A stretch of 36,824 nt of DNA from an uncultured Eubacteriales bacterium (GTDB taxonomy: Bacteria > Bacillota > Clostridia > Oscillospirales > Acutalibacteraceae), in contig CATZCM010000015.1 in the NCBI GenBank assembly GCA_958417225.1, forward strand, positions 1 to 36,824. The letters are read 5' to 3'. Both the position numbers and the translations under genes were made by a program. Each line of letters opens with the position of its first letter. Positions within the stretch are counted from its first letter, which is position 1. The notes beneath the pieces were generated by a model that saw nothing but the letters and a program-made list of their open reading frames with translations, was not told where the DNA came from and ran no database searches. Shown in pieces: positions 15,635-25,164 of this stretch.

Positions 15635-16437
15635 CAGAAAAAAAACGCCTTGATGTAATGGTGTATGAAGCAGGATTTTCGGATAGCCGTGAATCTGCAC
15701 GCCGACTTATTATGGCTGGACAAATATACGTAAACGGTCAAAAGGCTGATAAACCTGGTATTCAATATAAATCCGATTGTAAATTAGAAATGCGCGGTAA
15801 AAAAATTCCGTACGTCAGTCGTGGTGGATTGAAACTCGAAAAAGCAATCAAAACCTTTGGCATTTCGCTTAACGGCAATGTTGCCATGGACATCGGTGCA
15901 TCAACTGGAGGGTTTACCGACTGCATGCTTCAAAATGGTGCAAAAAAGGTTTATTCTATCGATGTTGGTTACGGTCAACTCGCATGGAAACTTCGCACTG
16001 ATCCAAGAGTTGTCAATCTTGAACGCACAAACTTTCGATACCTAAAAAAAGACGACATTCAGGATAATATCGATTTCTTTAGCGTTGATGTTTCATTTAT
16101 TTCTCTTCGTATTATACTACCCGTAGCAAAAAATTTCCTTACAAGCAACGGTGAAGCAGTATGCCTTATTAAACCGCAGTTTGAAGCTGGGAGAGAACTA
16201 GTTGGTAAAAAAGGCGTCGTTCGTGATCCAAAAGTGCATTTTAGTGTAATTACCAACGTTTGCTCATTTGCTAAAAATTCTGGTTTTTTTGTCAGTGGAC
16301 TAGACTTTTCCCCCATTAAAGGACCTGAAGGTAATATTGAATACCTTATGCATTTGAAAAATTCCTCTCAAAGCACACCTCCAGATCATAATATTGATAT
16401 AGAGGCTCTTGTACAAAGAGCTAACTTTGCATTATGA
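15622..16437 (+). CDS. tlyA: TlyA family rRNA 2'-O-methyltransferase (hemolysin A-like)
   Basis: A 271-residue protein: an S4 RNA-binding domain at about 8-65 and an FtsJ-type methyltransferase from about 66. The SAM site is visible in D90-I-G-A-S-T-G-G-F-T-D, and the K-D-K-E type catalytic residues in R-G-G-L-K71, D-V-S-F-I-S-L and L-I-K-P-Q-F-E. TlyA enzymes methylate cytidines of 16S and/or 23S rRNA and their presence affects capreomycin sensitivity in mycobacteria. The start is not certain: ATG at 15622 overlaps dxs by 13 bases, while GTG at 15631 would give a four-base GTGA overlap. Confidence 0.94.
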   Translation: MVSVTEKKRLDVMVYEAGFSDSRESARRLIMAGQIYVNGQKADKPGIQYKSDCKLEMRGKKIPYVSRGGLKLEKAIKTFGISLNGNVAMDIGASTGGFTDCMLQNGAKKVYSIDVGYGQLAWKLRTDPRVVNLERTNFRYLKKDDIQDNIDFFSVDVSFISLRIILPVAKNFLTSNGEAVCLIKPQFEAGRELVGKKGVVRDPKVHFSVITNVCSFAKNSGFFVSGLDFSPIKGPEGNIEYLMHLKNSSQSTPPDHNIDIEALVQRANFAL

Positions 16438-16446
16438 GGTGAGAGT

Positions 16447-17232
16447 TTGAAAACTGCAATAGTATCATATTCATATGAAAAAAATAAAGAGTGTATTAAA
16501 ATTGTTCAGGACAAACTTGCTGAAATCGAGATTAATGCAATAATTGGTCCAAATGTCGACGAGATTGTTAAATCGTGTGATGTTATCATAACAATCGGCG
16601 GGGACGGTACAATCATACACACTGCAAAATATGCTGCAAAATACCAAAAACCAATACTTGCAATAAACAAAGGTCGAATTGGGTTTGTTGCAGGCATCGA
16701 AATAAGTGAAATAGATCTTCTAAAAAAACTCAAAACTCAAAACTATACAAAAGAGTCTCGGAGTATGCTGGAAATTAATTTTGAACATAATGGTGAAGCA
16801 AAAACTAAACTAGCATTAAATGACGCGGTTGTATCAAGAAAATTCAATACCAATATGTTGGACATCAACGTAAAATCAAGCAACAAAAATATCGTTCAGT
16901 ATAGAGCAGATGGACTCATATTATCCACTGCAACAGGATCAACTGCTTATTCTTTATCTGCCGGCGGTCCGATACTCGATCCGACTTTAAAATGTCTTAC
17001 ACTAACCCCAGTTTGTCCACATACGCTTTTTTCTCGACCAATAGTGTTTGGTGAAAAGGCTAACCTCACACTAACTGTCTCTAAAAATGCTCATCTAACT
17101 GTTGATGGCCAAGTTTTGTGTGATTTAACCCAAAATGACTTTTTAAACGTGAAACTTTCCAAAACTTCAGTAGAGTTAATAGAACTTAAAAAACGAGATT
17201 TTTATAGTGTTGTTGTGGATAAATTAAGCTAA
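16447..17232 (+). CDS. nadK: NAD kinase
   Basis: Phosphorylates NAD to NADP. The 261 residues include the G-G-D53-G-T motif (51-55), N125-D126 and the conserved segment D-G-L-I-L-S-T-A-T-G-S-T-A-Y-S. The start is TTG behind GAGGTGAG. It lies nine bases after tlyA. In many Clostridia argR follows nadK; here the next gene is recN and no argR is present. Confidence 0.96.
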   Translation: MKTAIVSYSYEKNKECIKIVQDKLAEIEINAIIGPNVDEIVKSCDVIITIGGDGTIIHTAKYAAKYQKPILAINKGRIGFVAGIEISEIDLLKKLKTQNYTKESRSMLEINFEHNGEAKTKLALNDAVVSRKFNTNMLDINVKSSNKNIVQYRADGLILSTATGSTAYSLSAGGPILDPTLKCLTLTPVCPHTLFSRPIVFGEKANLTLTVSKNAHLTVDGQVLCDLTQNDFLNVKLSKTSVELIELKKRDFYSVVVDKLS

Positions 17233-17274
17233 TAAAAAATTTAAATCTCTAACAAAAACAAGGAGGTCCATTAT

Positions 17275-18957
17275 ATGCTCACAAGTCTTTACATTGAGAA
17301 TGTGGCTGTAATAGAAAAAGTAGAAATTAATTTTTCTCAAGGATTAAACATTTTAACTGGCGAAACCGGTGCCGGTAAGTCAATAGTAATTGATGCAATA
17401 AACGCAATTTTAGGTGGGCGCGTTTCAAAAGAGATAATTAGAAACGGAGCTAATTCCGCCTTCATAAGTGCTACTTTTGACGAACTTCATGAAAAAGTTG
17501 TAAAGTTACTTCATAAGCTTGGGTTCGATCTTGAGGACGACGGAAGCATTACAGTTCAACGTGAAATAACATTATCCGGAAAAAGCAACGCAAAATTAAA
17601 CGGACGTCCAATCGTGTTATCCAACCTAAAACAGATAAGCTCATATCTTGTAAACATTCATGGCCAACATGAGAGTTACAATTTATTTTCACAGGACAGC
17701 CATTTAGGATACCTGGATCAATTTGCAAACACAAAAAAAGAACATGAAGAATACATAAATTATTTTATGAAACTCAAAGAATTAAAACAAAAAATTGATA
17801 AACTGTCATTGGACGAAGAAGAAAAAAAATACCGTACCGAAATGCTGTGTCACCAAATAAGTGAAATTGAAAGCGCTAACTTAATAGACGGTGAAGAGGA
17901 AAAACTTATACATGAAAAGAATTTATACAAAAATAAGGAGCTAATCTCCAGAACTTTAACTTTAGTGTTCCGCGCTATAAACGGGGATGAGGAAACTGAT
18001 GGTGCACTATCCACACTTGAATTAGCAAATCGTGAACTTTGTGAAATTGAGAACGTTTTTCCTAGATCAAAAGAAATTTCTACAAGACTCAGCAATCTCA
18101 TATATGAACTAGAAGACCTTGGTGATGAAATAACTATACCTGATATGCAAGAAGTTAACGTCAACACCGAACTTAACCGTATTGAAGAAAGGTTAGCACT
18201 AATATCCTCACTTTGCAAAAAATACGGCGGCTCTATCTCGGAAGTTTTAAAGTCATACGAAAATGCAAAAAAAGAACTTCAAGCCATTGAAGTTTCTGAT
18301 GAAGAACTTGAGAAAAATTTAAAGGAATTCAATCGCATAAAGGAAAATGTCAAACTTTCTGCATATCGTCTTTCTAAGAAGAGAGAGCAATATGCTAAAA
18401 TTTTTGCGGAAAAAATAAAAAGTGAACTGATCTACTTGGACATGCCGAAAATTGAATTGGTCGTATCCCAATCAAGATGTAAATTAAATGACCTGGGCTG
18501 TGATGAAATCGAGTTTTTGGTCTCAACTAACCCAGGTGAACCACCACGTGCATTATCCAAAATTGCTTCTGGTGGAGAATTATCTAGGATTATGCTGGCA
18601 ATAAAAAATGTACTCTCAGGAATTGATGATGCTGACACTATGATCTTTGATGAAGTTGACTCAGGTATCAGTGGAAGCGCCGCTCAAAAAGTTGGTTTAA
18701 AGCTCAAAAGTATATCACATACTAAGCAAGTGATATGTGTGACTCATTTAGCTCAAATTGCCGCTTTAGCAAATACGCATTTCAAAATATTAAAACAAAT
18801 AAAAGACAACCGTACTTTCACTTTGGTAAAACCCCTATCATTTGACGAACGCAAACTGGAAATTGCACGTATCATAGGCGGACTTACAATAACCGACCTC
18901 ACACTGAAAAATGCTGAGGAAATGCTTAGTTTAGCCAAAACCTCAGATGAGCAATAA
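17275..18957 (+). CDS. recN: DNA repair protein RecN
   Basis: An SMC-like ATPase that acts early in double-strand-break repair. The 560-residue protein has Walker A GETGAGKS at 29-36, two coiled-coil arms in the middle, the signature S432-G-G-E-L-S-R, and Walker B M-I-F-D459-E460. A GGAGG site precedes ATG. It is in the dxs-to-uvrA transcription run and 23 bases before uvrA. Confidence 0.96.
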   Translation: MLTSLYIENVAVIEKVEINFSQGLNILTGETGAGKSIVIDAINAILGGRVSKEIIRNGANSAFISATFDELHEKVVKLLHKLGFDLEDDGSITVQREITLSGKSNAKLNGRPIVLSNLKQISSYLVNIHGQHESYNLFSQDSHLGYLDQFANTKKEHEEYINYFMKLKELKQKIDKLSLDEEEKKYRTEMLCHQISEIESANLIDGEEEKLIHEKNLYKNKELISRTLTLVFRAINGDEETDGALSTLELANRELCEIENVFPRSKEISTRLSNLIYELEDLGDEITIPDMQEVNVNTELNRIEERLALISSLCKKYGGSISEVLKSYENAKKELQAIEVSDEELEKNLKEFNRIKENVKLSAYRLSKKREQYAKIFAEKIKSELIYLDMPKIELVVSQSRCKLNDLGCDEIEFLVSTNPGEPPRALSKIASGGELSRIMLAIKNVLSGIDDADTMIFDEVDSGISGSAAQKVGLKLKSISHTKQVICVTHLAQIAALANTHFKILKQIKDNRTFTLVKPLSFDERKLEIARIIGGLTITDLTLKNAEEMLSLAKTSDEQ

Positions 18958-18980
18958 TCTTATGAAACGAGGAAAACAAT

Positions 18981-21803
18981 ATGGAAAATAAAAATATCTG
19001 CGTCCGAGGCGCAAAAGAACATAATCTAAAAAATGTTGACGTTACTATCCCTCGGGATAAACTTGTTGTTATCACTGGACTTTCTGGATCGGGCAAGTCG
19101 TCACTAGCCTTTGACACAATTTATGCAGAAGGCCAGCGCAGATACGTGGAATCACTTTCATCCTATGCAAGACAATTTCTCGGTCAGATGAGTAAACCAA
19201 ATGTTGAATATATTGAAGGACTTTCACCAGCAATTTCAATCGATCAGAAAACAACATCCAAAAATCCCAGATCAACTGTCGGTACAGTTACGGAAATATA
19301 TGATTATCTTCGACTTTTATATGCTAGAATCGGCATTGCACACTGTCCCGTGTGTGGGCGAGAAATAACCGGACAAACTATTGACCAAATTGTAGATGCG
19401 ATACTGTCGCTACCTGAAAAAACTAAAATCCAAATACTTGCACCAATAGTAAGAGGACGTAAAGGTGAGCATGTTAAAATTTTACAAAAAATTGAACAAA
19501 GTGGATATGTCCGCGTCCGAATCGATAATGAAATATATGATCTTTCAGATAAAATTCACTTAGAAAAAAATAAAAAGCATAACATTGAAGTAGTCGTAGA
19601 CAGACTTGTTGTAAATGACAGCATTCGATCCAGATTAGCAGACTCATCTGAAACTGCCATGAACCTTGCAAATGGACTTATGATCCTCAACGTCGTCGGT
19701 AAGGAAGATATCATTTTTTCACAAAATTACTCGTGTCCTGAACATGACTTCAGTATGGAGGAACTTTCGCCTAGAATGTTTTCTTTCAATAGCCCATTTG
19801 GTGCATGTAAAAAGTGTACAGGGCTTGGAGTATTCCTACAAATCAGCGAAGATCGCGTTGTCCCAAACCGCGATTTATCTATCAATCAAGGTGCTATTAA
19901 GGCAAGTGGTTGGGCTATGGAAGGCAATTCTATTGCTAGCATGTATTTTAAAGCACTATCAAAAAAATACGGTTTTTCCTTAGATGAACCTGTGAGAAAT
20001 TTGCCAAAAAAAATTATGGATATCGTACTCTACGGAACAAATGGTGAAACCTTAGAACTTAAACGAGTCGATGAACGTGGAACTAAAATAATAAATAAAG
20101 TATTTGAAGGTATTATCCCTAATCTGGAACGAAGATTTCGTGAAACAAAAAGTTCATGGATAAAATCAGAAATAGAAGCATTTATGACAGCTAGCGAATG
20201 CGACGAATGCCATGGAAAACGCCTTTCTCCAGAAATTCTTGCAGTTACTGTCGCAAATATAAATATTAGTGATTTTTGTGATATGTCCGTGTCTGCTGCA
20301 CTTGAGTTTATAAATTCAATATCACTATCCGAACGTGAACTAATGATCGCTGAAGCAATTTTAAAGGAAATCCGAGCTAGACTTGAATTTTTAAAAAACG
20401 TGGGACTATCTTACCTAACACTTTCAAGATCAGCTGGAACGCTTTCTGGCGGAGAAAGTCAACGCATTCGATTAGCAACTCAAATAGGATCATATTTAAC
20501 AGGAGTTCTCTATGTACTCGATGAACCCAGTATTGGACTTCACCAACGCGACAATGATAAATTAATCGATACTCTAAAAAAATTGCGAGATTTAGGAAAT
20601 ACGGTTCTAGTAGTGGAACATGACGAAGATACAATGTATGCTGCAGATTATATCGTAGATGTCGGACCCGGCGCCGGTGTGCATGGGGGTGAAATCGTAT
20701 GCGCAGGAACAATAGATGATATAAAAAAATGCAGAGGATCCATCACAGGAAGATATTTGACCCGAGAATGTGGTGTAGAGATACCAAACTCAACTCGAAA
20801 AGGAAATGGAAAATCACTTAAAATCATAAACGCTAGACAAAATAACCTTAAAGGTATAGATGTCGAAATCCCTCTTGGGAAACTAGTATGTGTAACTGGC
20901 GTTTCTGGATCTGGAAAATCTTCTCTTATAAATGAAATACTATATAAACAACTTTCCTCAGTTCTTAACAAATCAAAACAAATCTGTGGAAAACACGATA
21001 AAATCCTTGGACTTGAATACCTTGATAAAGTAATCGAAATAAATCAATCACCAATCGGACGCACCCCTAGATCTAATCCCGCCACATATACAGGAGTTTT
21101 CACTGATATACGGGAACTTTTTGCCTCCACGCAAGACGCAAAAATGCATGGTTTTTCTAGTAGTAGGTTTTCATTCAACGTCAAAGGTGGTAGATGTGAA
21201 GCCTGTCGTGGCGACGGGATGTTAGAAATTGAAATGCATTTTTTACCAGATATATACGTTCCCTGCGAAGTTTGCAAAGGAAAAAGGTATAACCACGATA
21301 CGCTTGAAATCAAGTATAAAGGCAAAAATATATACGATGTACTCGAAATGACAGTAGAGGAAGGTATGGAGTTTTTTTCAAGCATTCCTAAAATCACAAG
21401 AAAACTTAGCACCCTTTGTGATGTAGGTTTAGGGTATATTAAAATTGGTCAACCTGCTACAACTCTTTCAGGCGGAGAAGCTCAACGTGTTAAACTTGCA
21501 TCCGAGCTTGCTAAACGTTCTACAGGAAAAACTATATATATCCTTGATGAACCTACTACCGGATTACATGCTGCTGACGTTCACAGATTAATAAATGTAT
21601 TGCAAAAACTTGTAGATGCTGGAAATAGTGTAGTCGTGATTGAACATAACTTAGATTTGATTAAAGTTTCAGATTACATTATTGACTTAGGCCCAGAAGG
21701 TGGCAATGAAGGTGGACAGATAGTAGCCACTGGAACTCCCAGAGAAGTTTCTAAAGTAAAAAAATCATATACTGGACGGTATCTTAAAAAGTTCTTTAAC
21801 TAA
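18981..21803 (+). CDS. uvrA: Excinuclease ABC subunit A
   Basis: The damage-recognition ATPase of nucleotide excision repair. At 940 residues it is full length. Two ABC modules are present: Walker A GLSGSGKSS at 33-41 and GVSGSGKSS near 642, with two L-S-G-G-E signatures. The zinc fingers are visible as C-P-V-C-G...C pairs in the first half and C-E-A-C-R-G-D-G...C-E-V-C-K-G in the second. uvrB is not in the window; this gene ends the plus-strand run and is followed by a strong terminator. Confidence 0.98.
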   Translation: MENKNICVRGAKEHNLKNVDVTIPRDKLVVITGLSGSGKSSLAFDTIYAEGQRRYVESLSSYARQFLGQMSKPNVEYIEGLSPAISIDQKTTSKNPRSTVGTVTEIYDYLRLLYARIGIAHCPVCGREITGQTIDQIVDAILSLPEKTKIQILAPIVRGRKGEHVKILQKIEQSGYVRVRIDNEIYDLSDKIHLEKNKKHNIEVVVDRLVVNDSIRSRLADSSETAMNLANGLMILNVVGKEDIIFSQNYSCPEHDFSMEELSPRMFSFNSPFGACKKCTGLGVFLQISEDRVVPNRDLSINQGAIKASGWAMEGNSIASMYFKALSKKYGFSLDEPVRNLPKKIMDIVLYGTNGETLELKRVDERGTKIINKVFEGIIPNLERRFRETKSSWIKSEIEAFMTASECDECHGKRLSPEILAVTVANINISDFCDMSVSAALEFINSISLSERELMIAEAILKEIRARLEFLKNVGLSYLTLSRSAGTLSGGESQRIRLATQIGSYLTGVLYVLDEPSIGLHQRDNDKLIDTLKKLRDLGNTVLVVEHDEDTMYAADYIVDVGPGAGVHGGEIVCAGTIDDIKKCRGSITGRYLTRECGVEIPNSTRKGNGKSLKIINARQNNLKGIDVEIPLGKLVCVTGVSGSGKSSLINEILYKQLSSVLNKSKQICGKHDKILGLEYLDKVIEINQSPIGRTPRSNPATYTGVFTDIRELFASTQDAKMHGFSSSRFSFNVKGGRCEACRGDGMLEIEMHFLPDIYVPCEVCKGKRYNHDTLEIKYKGKNIYDVLEMTVEEGMEFFSSIPKITRKLSTLCDVGLGYIKIGQPATTLSGGEAQRVKLASELAKRSTGKTIYILDEPTTGLHAADVHRLINVLQKLVDAGNSVVVIEHNLDLIKVSDYIIDLGPEGGNEGGQIVATGTPREVSKVKKSYTGRYLKKFFN

Positions 21804-22131
21804 ATATCACTTTATCCGGCCTATAAAGACTATATAGCACAAATTTATACTAGCCTATAAAAAAGCAAACAAGGTTTAAAATTTTTTATCTAAGCATTAC
21901 TTTCGTACTATTCGCTTTTTACGGACATGTATAAAAATACTACTATTTACTTTTTTATATGACTCCCCTTTTATTCAACTTAAAAACTCCTGAAACCAAA
22001 TCAGAAAGGTTTCAGGAGTTTTTTAGCATAATTAAATGTATTAACAACAACACAAATTTTTAATATTCAAACCATAAACTACTCATCTATTATTTTTATT
22101 AAACTTATTTAAAACCTAATAAAAACAAATA
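21804..22131. other. Intergenic stretch between convergent genes
   Basis: An AT-rich stretch between the convergent uvrA and the Thr-rich protein gene. Apart from the terminator at 21982-22024 I see no gene or RNA in it. Confidence 0.6.
21982..22024 (+). terminator. Strong terminator downstream of uvrA
   Basis: A perfect 13-base stem (21985-21997 with 22008-22020), ten-base loop and a run of T. An A run on the left arm makes it usable from both strands, which fits the convergent gene arrangement. Confidence 0.9.
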
Positions 22132-22713
22132 CTATTTTCTCTTTATATTGGATCTATACTTGTTTGAATAACTACTGTAGCGTGATTTATTTTTGTATCG
22201 ATTTGTGCCCTTTTGAAATCCTGAGTTACTGCGTCTTTTGCCACTAAAAACCACCAATAACACAAATATAACTCCAAGACCAATAAATCCCCATGACACT
22301 ATAGACAGCAACGTATCCTTTTTCAACACTGTTTTATCTTTTTGATTGCTATTTTCAATAACTGTTGTTTCACTAGACAATGTAATAGTTTCTGACGCCG
22401 CTGTTGTTGGTTCAGTAGTAGTCGATTCCGTTGTAGTTGTCGTATTATTTCTTCTAGTTGTACTCCTTGTTGTACTTCTTTGTGTAGTTGTAGTTGCAGC
22501 TGTTGTAGATTCAGTTGTTTTTAATTTTGTAGTTGTCGTAATTTCCTCTTCTTGTTGTACTTGAACAGCTTCTTTTTTATACTTCGTTTCACCTTTGGTC
22601 TCTACAGAAATTTGACTTTTTTCTTCCTCTACCGCACTTACAAAAGATTTAACACAAAATACATGCAACAATATCATAAATAAGGACAACACAAAAATCG
22701 TATATTTTTTCAT
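22132..22713 (-). CDS. Thr-rich membrane protein with signal peptide and basic tail
   Basis: A 193-residue protein I do not recognise. From M-K-K-Y-T-I-F: a signal peptide or first membrane segment at 5-27, a charged part, a mucin-like Thr/Ser/Arg region at about 58-117, a membrane segment at 135-156, and a 37-residue tail rich in Arg, Lys, Ser and Tyr. This would place the Thr-rich stretch outside the cell, or in the intermembrane space of a forespore, with the basic tail in the cytoplasm. The ATG at 22713 is preceded by AAAGGATGAG at a rather long distance; an ATG four codons earlier is an alternative. It is the last gene after gpr, spoIIP and the lipoprotein. Confidence 0.7.
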   Translation of the reverse strand: MKKYTIFVLSLFMILLHVFCVKSFVSAVEEEKSQISVETKGETKYKKEAVQVQQEEEITTTTKLKTTESTTAATTTTQRSTTRSTTRRNNTTTTTESTTTEPTTAASETITLSSETTVIENSNQKDKTVLKKDTLLSIVSWGFIGLGVIFVLLVVFSGKRRSNSGFQKGTNRYKNKSRYSSYSNKYRSNIKRK

Positions 22714-22801
22714 AGATGCGCTCATCCTTTCACAATGAATTTTCAAAAACATCTTATATATATAATACCACAAGTTACATATATTTAGCAAATCATTTTA
22801 T

Positions 22802-23062
22802 TTACAACAGATTTCCTAAAAAAGCATTTATTTTATCTATTGCGACAAATTCGTCATTAAAGTCTATCGTAAAACTACTTCCAAATAAATCAACATGTAC
22901 TCTATGGTTATTACTATCAAAATTTATACATTTAACGTAATTATGGTATTCAGTGGCACGAGTTCTTTTTTCCGACACATTTATCCCGCAAGCCACCAAT
23001 ATCAAGAGTCCAATACAAAAAAAGCACATCATTACTTTTTTCAATTTTTTACATTTTTTCAT
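22802..23062 (-). CDS. Small lipoprotein downstream of spoIIP
   Basis: An 86-residue protein with a basic start, a hydrophobic stretch and a lipobox L-V-A-C25, so it should be lipid-anchored and face outwards. The mature 62 residues have no family I can name. AGGAA lies eight bases before ATG at 23062. It starts ten bases after the spoIIP stop, so it is likely part of the gpr-spoIIP operon. That position hints at a role in engulfment or spore formation, but nothing in its sequence says so. Confidence 0.7.
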   Translation of the reverse strand: MKKCKKLKKVMMCFFCIGLLILVACGINVSEKRTRATEYHNYVKCINFDSNNHRVHVDLFGSSFTIDFNDEFVAIDKINAFLGNLL

Positions 23063-23072
23063 CTTCTCATTC

Positions 23073-24146
23073 CTAATCTGTAAGATTATTAAGTACACTC
23101 ACAAGTGATTCTCCTAGAAGTTCCCCGCTATATCGAGCTTCGTTTATAGTATTTGCATCGCTACCCACTTCAATTAGTAGTGAACCATGTGTTATGTTCA
23201 TATTATAACGCACATCGCTAAAATACATAGGACGAGTCATACCTGGAAAAAGGGTTTCTGTACTTTTTTGAAGCCTCATTGCAAAACGCAAATTATATTC
23301 CCAATCAGGAAAATCCATAGACCCATCCGGATCATACCCCGCTATAATCATAATTTGAGCAGCTTTTTTGTCATTATAGATAAAAGTAGGTTTTATTTTG
23401 CCACTTTCATTCGAACCAATACTATCTCTATGCAAATCAATTGTAACCTGAATTGATGGATACTGTTCTAAATTTTTTCTGATAGTCTCTGCCGAACGTT
23501 TATACGATCCATTATAGCTTGGATTATCGTGTATCGTAGTGTCATGTATTACCCCTATGTTAGCCTCTTTCAACTTTTGGGCTATTCTTTCACCAACTTG
23601 AGTCACGTTCTTGTTCATATCCATCGTGCGCGGATACCAATCATCGTAATAAAAGCCATTATTTTTATCCATATAAGCCTCTGTTGTGTGTGTATGGTAA
23701 AGCAGAACTTGCGGTGTACCATCTTTTTTTATATGAATGTCGGGTCTTAAATTCAATTCTTTCTCAATATCCAAATCAAATGAAGAGTCATTTTTTACAC
23801 AAAAATTATCATAACTTATACCGGCCTTGCAAATTTTAGTCTCTGTAATATTATACGTTTGTTTTCCCGGAATAGGAGTATCCGGAATTTCTTCACCTTG
23901 TATAGATTTATTTGTAGACATACTAACCCCTACATCCGGAATAGTCGGATCTGCATATGCATAATCCCCACGATACGCTACTTTCCCTGAAACAGCACGT
24001 CCAATTATCATCGATTTAAAATGATTTTTGTAAAGTAAAAGCGTTTCTGGCACTTTCATACCAAAACACATCACAGATACAGAAATAGAAATTATCGACG
24101 CAAATGATATAAAAAATTTCTTCACATTCAGCCCTTGAATTTTCAC
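23073..24146 (-). CDS. spoIIP: Stage II sporulation protein P
   Basis: The amidase/endopeptidase of the SpoIID-SpoIIM-SpoIIP complex that thins septal peptidoglycan and drives forespore engulfment. The N-terminal membrane segment is at about 9-30 and the catalytic domain holds the family motifs L-L-Y-H-T-H-T-T-E-A-Y and T-I-D-L-H-R-D-S, with the usual histidine and glutamate zinc ligands. I place the start at GTG 24146 (357 residues) because GGAGG lies seven bases upstream; ATG at 24152 abuts the site. It follows gpr, the same pair order known from Bacillus. Confidence 0.94.
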   Translation of the reverse strand: MKIQGLNVKKFFISFASIISISVSVMCFGMKVPETLLLYKNHFKSMIIGRAVSGKVAYRGDYAYADPTIPDVGVSMSTNKSIQGEEIPDTPIPGKQTYNITETKICKAGISYDNFCVKNDSSFDLDIEKELNLRPDIHIKKDGTPQVLLYHTHTTEAYMDKNNGFYYDDWYPRTMDMNKNVTQVGERIAQKLKEANIGVIHDTTIHDNPSYNGSYKRSAETIRKNLEQYPSIQVTIDLHRDSIGSNESGKIKPTFIYNDKKAAQIMIIAGYDPDGSMDFPDWEYNLRFAMRLQKSTETLFPGMTRPMYFSDVRYNMNITHGSLLIEVGSDANTINEARYSGELLGESLVSVLNNLTD

Positions 24147-24197
24147 ATCCATCCCTCCATACATCTTTTAGTAAAGTGTATGAAAAACAATTCAACA

Positions 24198-25088
24198 TTA
24201 TGACACTAATACTGCAAGGTCATCTGCAGAATAATCTGGATGCAATGCACAATTGATTGACATACTAACAAGCTTAGATGCCCTATCAATAAGTAAATCA
24301 ACTTCCCTTGGTGTTACCATCATTGGAGAACCGTTCGAATTCAACTTGTTTTTAAAGTTTTGCATTTCATCTTCATCTGATACACCAAGCAAATCTGCTG
24401 CCAACGTTGCTGCATCAACCACTGTAGGAACCCCTATACCTATAACTGGAACCGAAAGAGTATTTTTATCTATAGTTAACCTATTGTTTCCGATACCAGA
24501 TCCTGGCGTTATACCCGTGTCTGAAATCTGCACTGTGCAACCAAGACGATTAGTTTTTACTGATGCAAGTGCATCGATAGCTATTACTGCTACGGGAGAT
24601 AATTTTTCTGTTAAGCTTTTTATCAACTCAACCACTTCTATTCCAGTTTGCCCAAGCACTCCTGGAGACAGCACCGCTACTGGCCTTAAATTATGCAACC
24701 CCACTGATCTAGCAAGTTCCCCTGAAATATGACGCGTAGCCAGAACAGAATCTGCACTTTTGGGACCTAGTGCATCTGGTGTAATAGATGAATTTCCTAC
24801 TCCAATTACTAACACAGGCCCTTCTTTTGGAATGAGTTTTTTTAATTCGTCGGCTATCACATTGACTCTCGTCTGCATATTTCGAAAATCATCCGTAAGT
24901 GCTGGTATCTCAAATGTTATATACGTACCAATTGGTTTATTTAACTTTGATGCTGCCATTTCATTTTTTATTTGTACTTTGCTTACATGTATGTCTTCCA
25001 CCTTTTTTTCGTCAAAAATTACCTCATCAATGTTTTGCGTTCCAGATAATTCTCTCGATTCAAGCGCTAAATCTGTTCTAAATATCAT
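24198..25088 (-). CDS. gpr: Germination protease (GPR)
   Basis: The A25-family protease that starts breakdown of small acid-soluble spore proteins during germination. At 296 residues from M-I-F-R-T-D-L-A-L-E it is slightly short, as in other Clostridia with a reduced propeptide. The conserved acidic residues are visible in T-P-D105-A-L-G-P and A-I-D172-A-L-A, with A-T-R-H-I and G-I-T-P-G-S-G-I-G-N-N-R motifs. AGGGAG precedes the ATG at 25088; the frame is open to 25184 but that crosses the promoter. It leads gpr-spoIIP-lipoprotein-Thr-rich protein. Its substrates (SASP genes) are not in the window. Confidence 0.95.
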   Translation of the reverse strand: MIFRTDLALESRELSGTQNIDEVIFDEKKVEDIHVSKVQIKNEMAASKLNKPIGTYITFEIPALTDDFRNMQTRVNVIADELKKLIPKEGPVLVIGVGNSSITPDALGPKSADSVLATRHISGELARSVGLHNLRPVAVLSPGVLGQTGIEVVELIKSLTEKLSPVAVIAIDALASVKTNRLGCTVQISDTGITPGSGIGNNRLTIDKNTLSVPVIGIGVPTVVDAATLAADLLGVSDEDEMQNFKNKLNSNGSPMMVTPREVDLLIDRASKLVSMSINCALHPDYSADDLAVLVS

Positions 25089-25135
25089 AATTGTCACTCC
25101 CTGATAAATTTTCACGCATAGTGAATAACTGTTCT

Positions 25136-25164
25136 TATTATGCACATTACTTAACCTCACATTC
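25136..25164 (-). promoter_or_regulatory. Sigma-G-like promoter of gpr-spoIIP
   Basis: On the minus strand GAATG (25160-25164), a 17-base spacer and a perfect CATAATA (25136-25142), about 48 bases before the gpr start. It matches the forespore sigma-G consensus G(A/C)ATR-N17/18-CATnnTA. gpr of Bacillus is known to be read from sigma-F/sigma-G promoters, which supports the call. Confidence 0.7.

Noticed and set aside
22346..22564. Val-rich plus-strand open frame
   Set aside because: It is the complement of the Thr-codon repeats in the Thr-rich protein; Thr codons read backwards give Val/Val-rich strings.
24253..24732. 159-codon plus-strand open frame opposite gpr
   Set aside because: A shadow of the strongly supported gpr gene; no start signals of its own.
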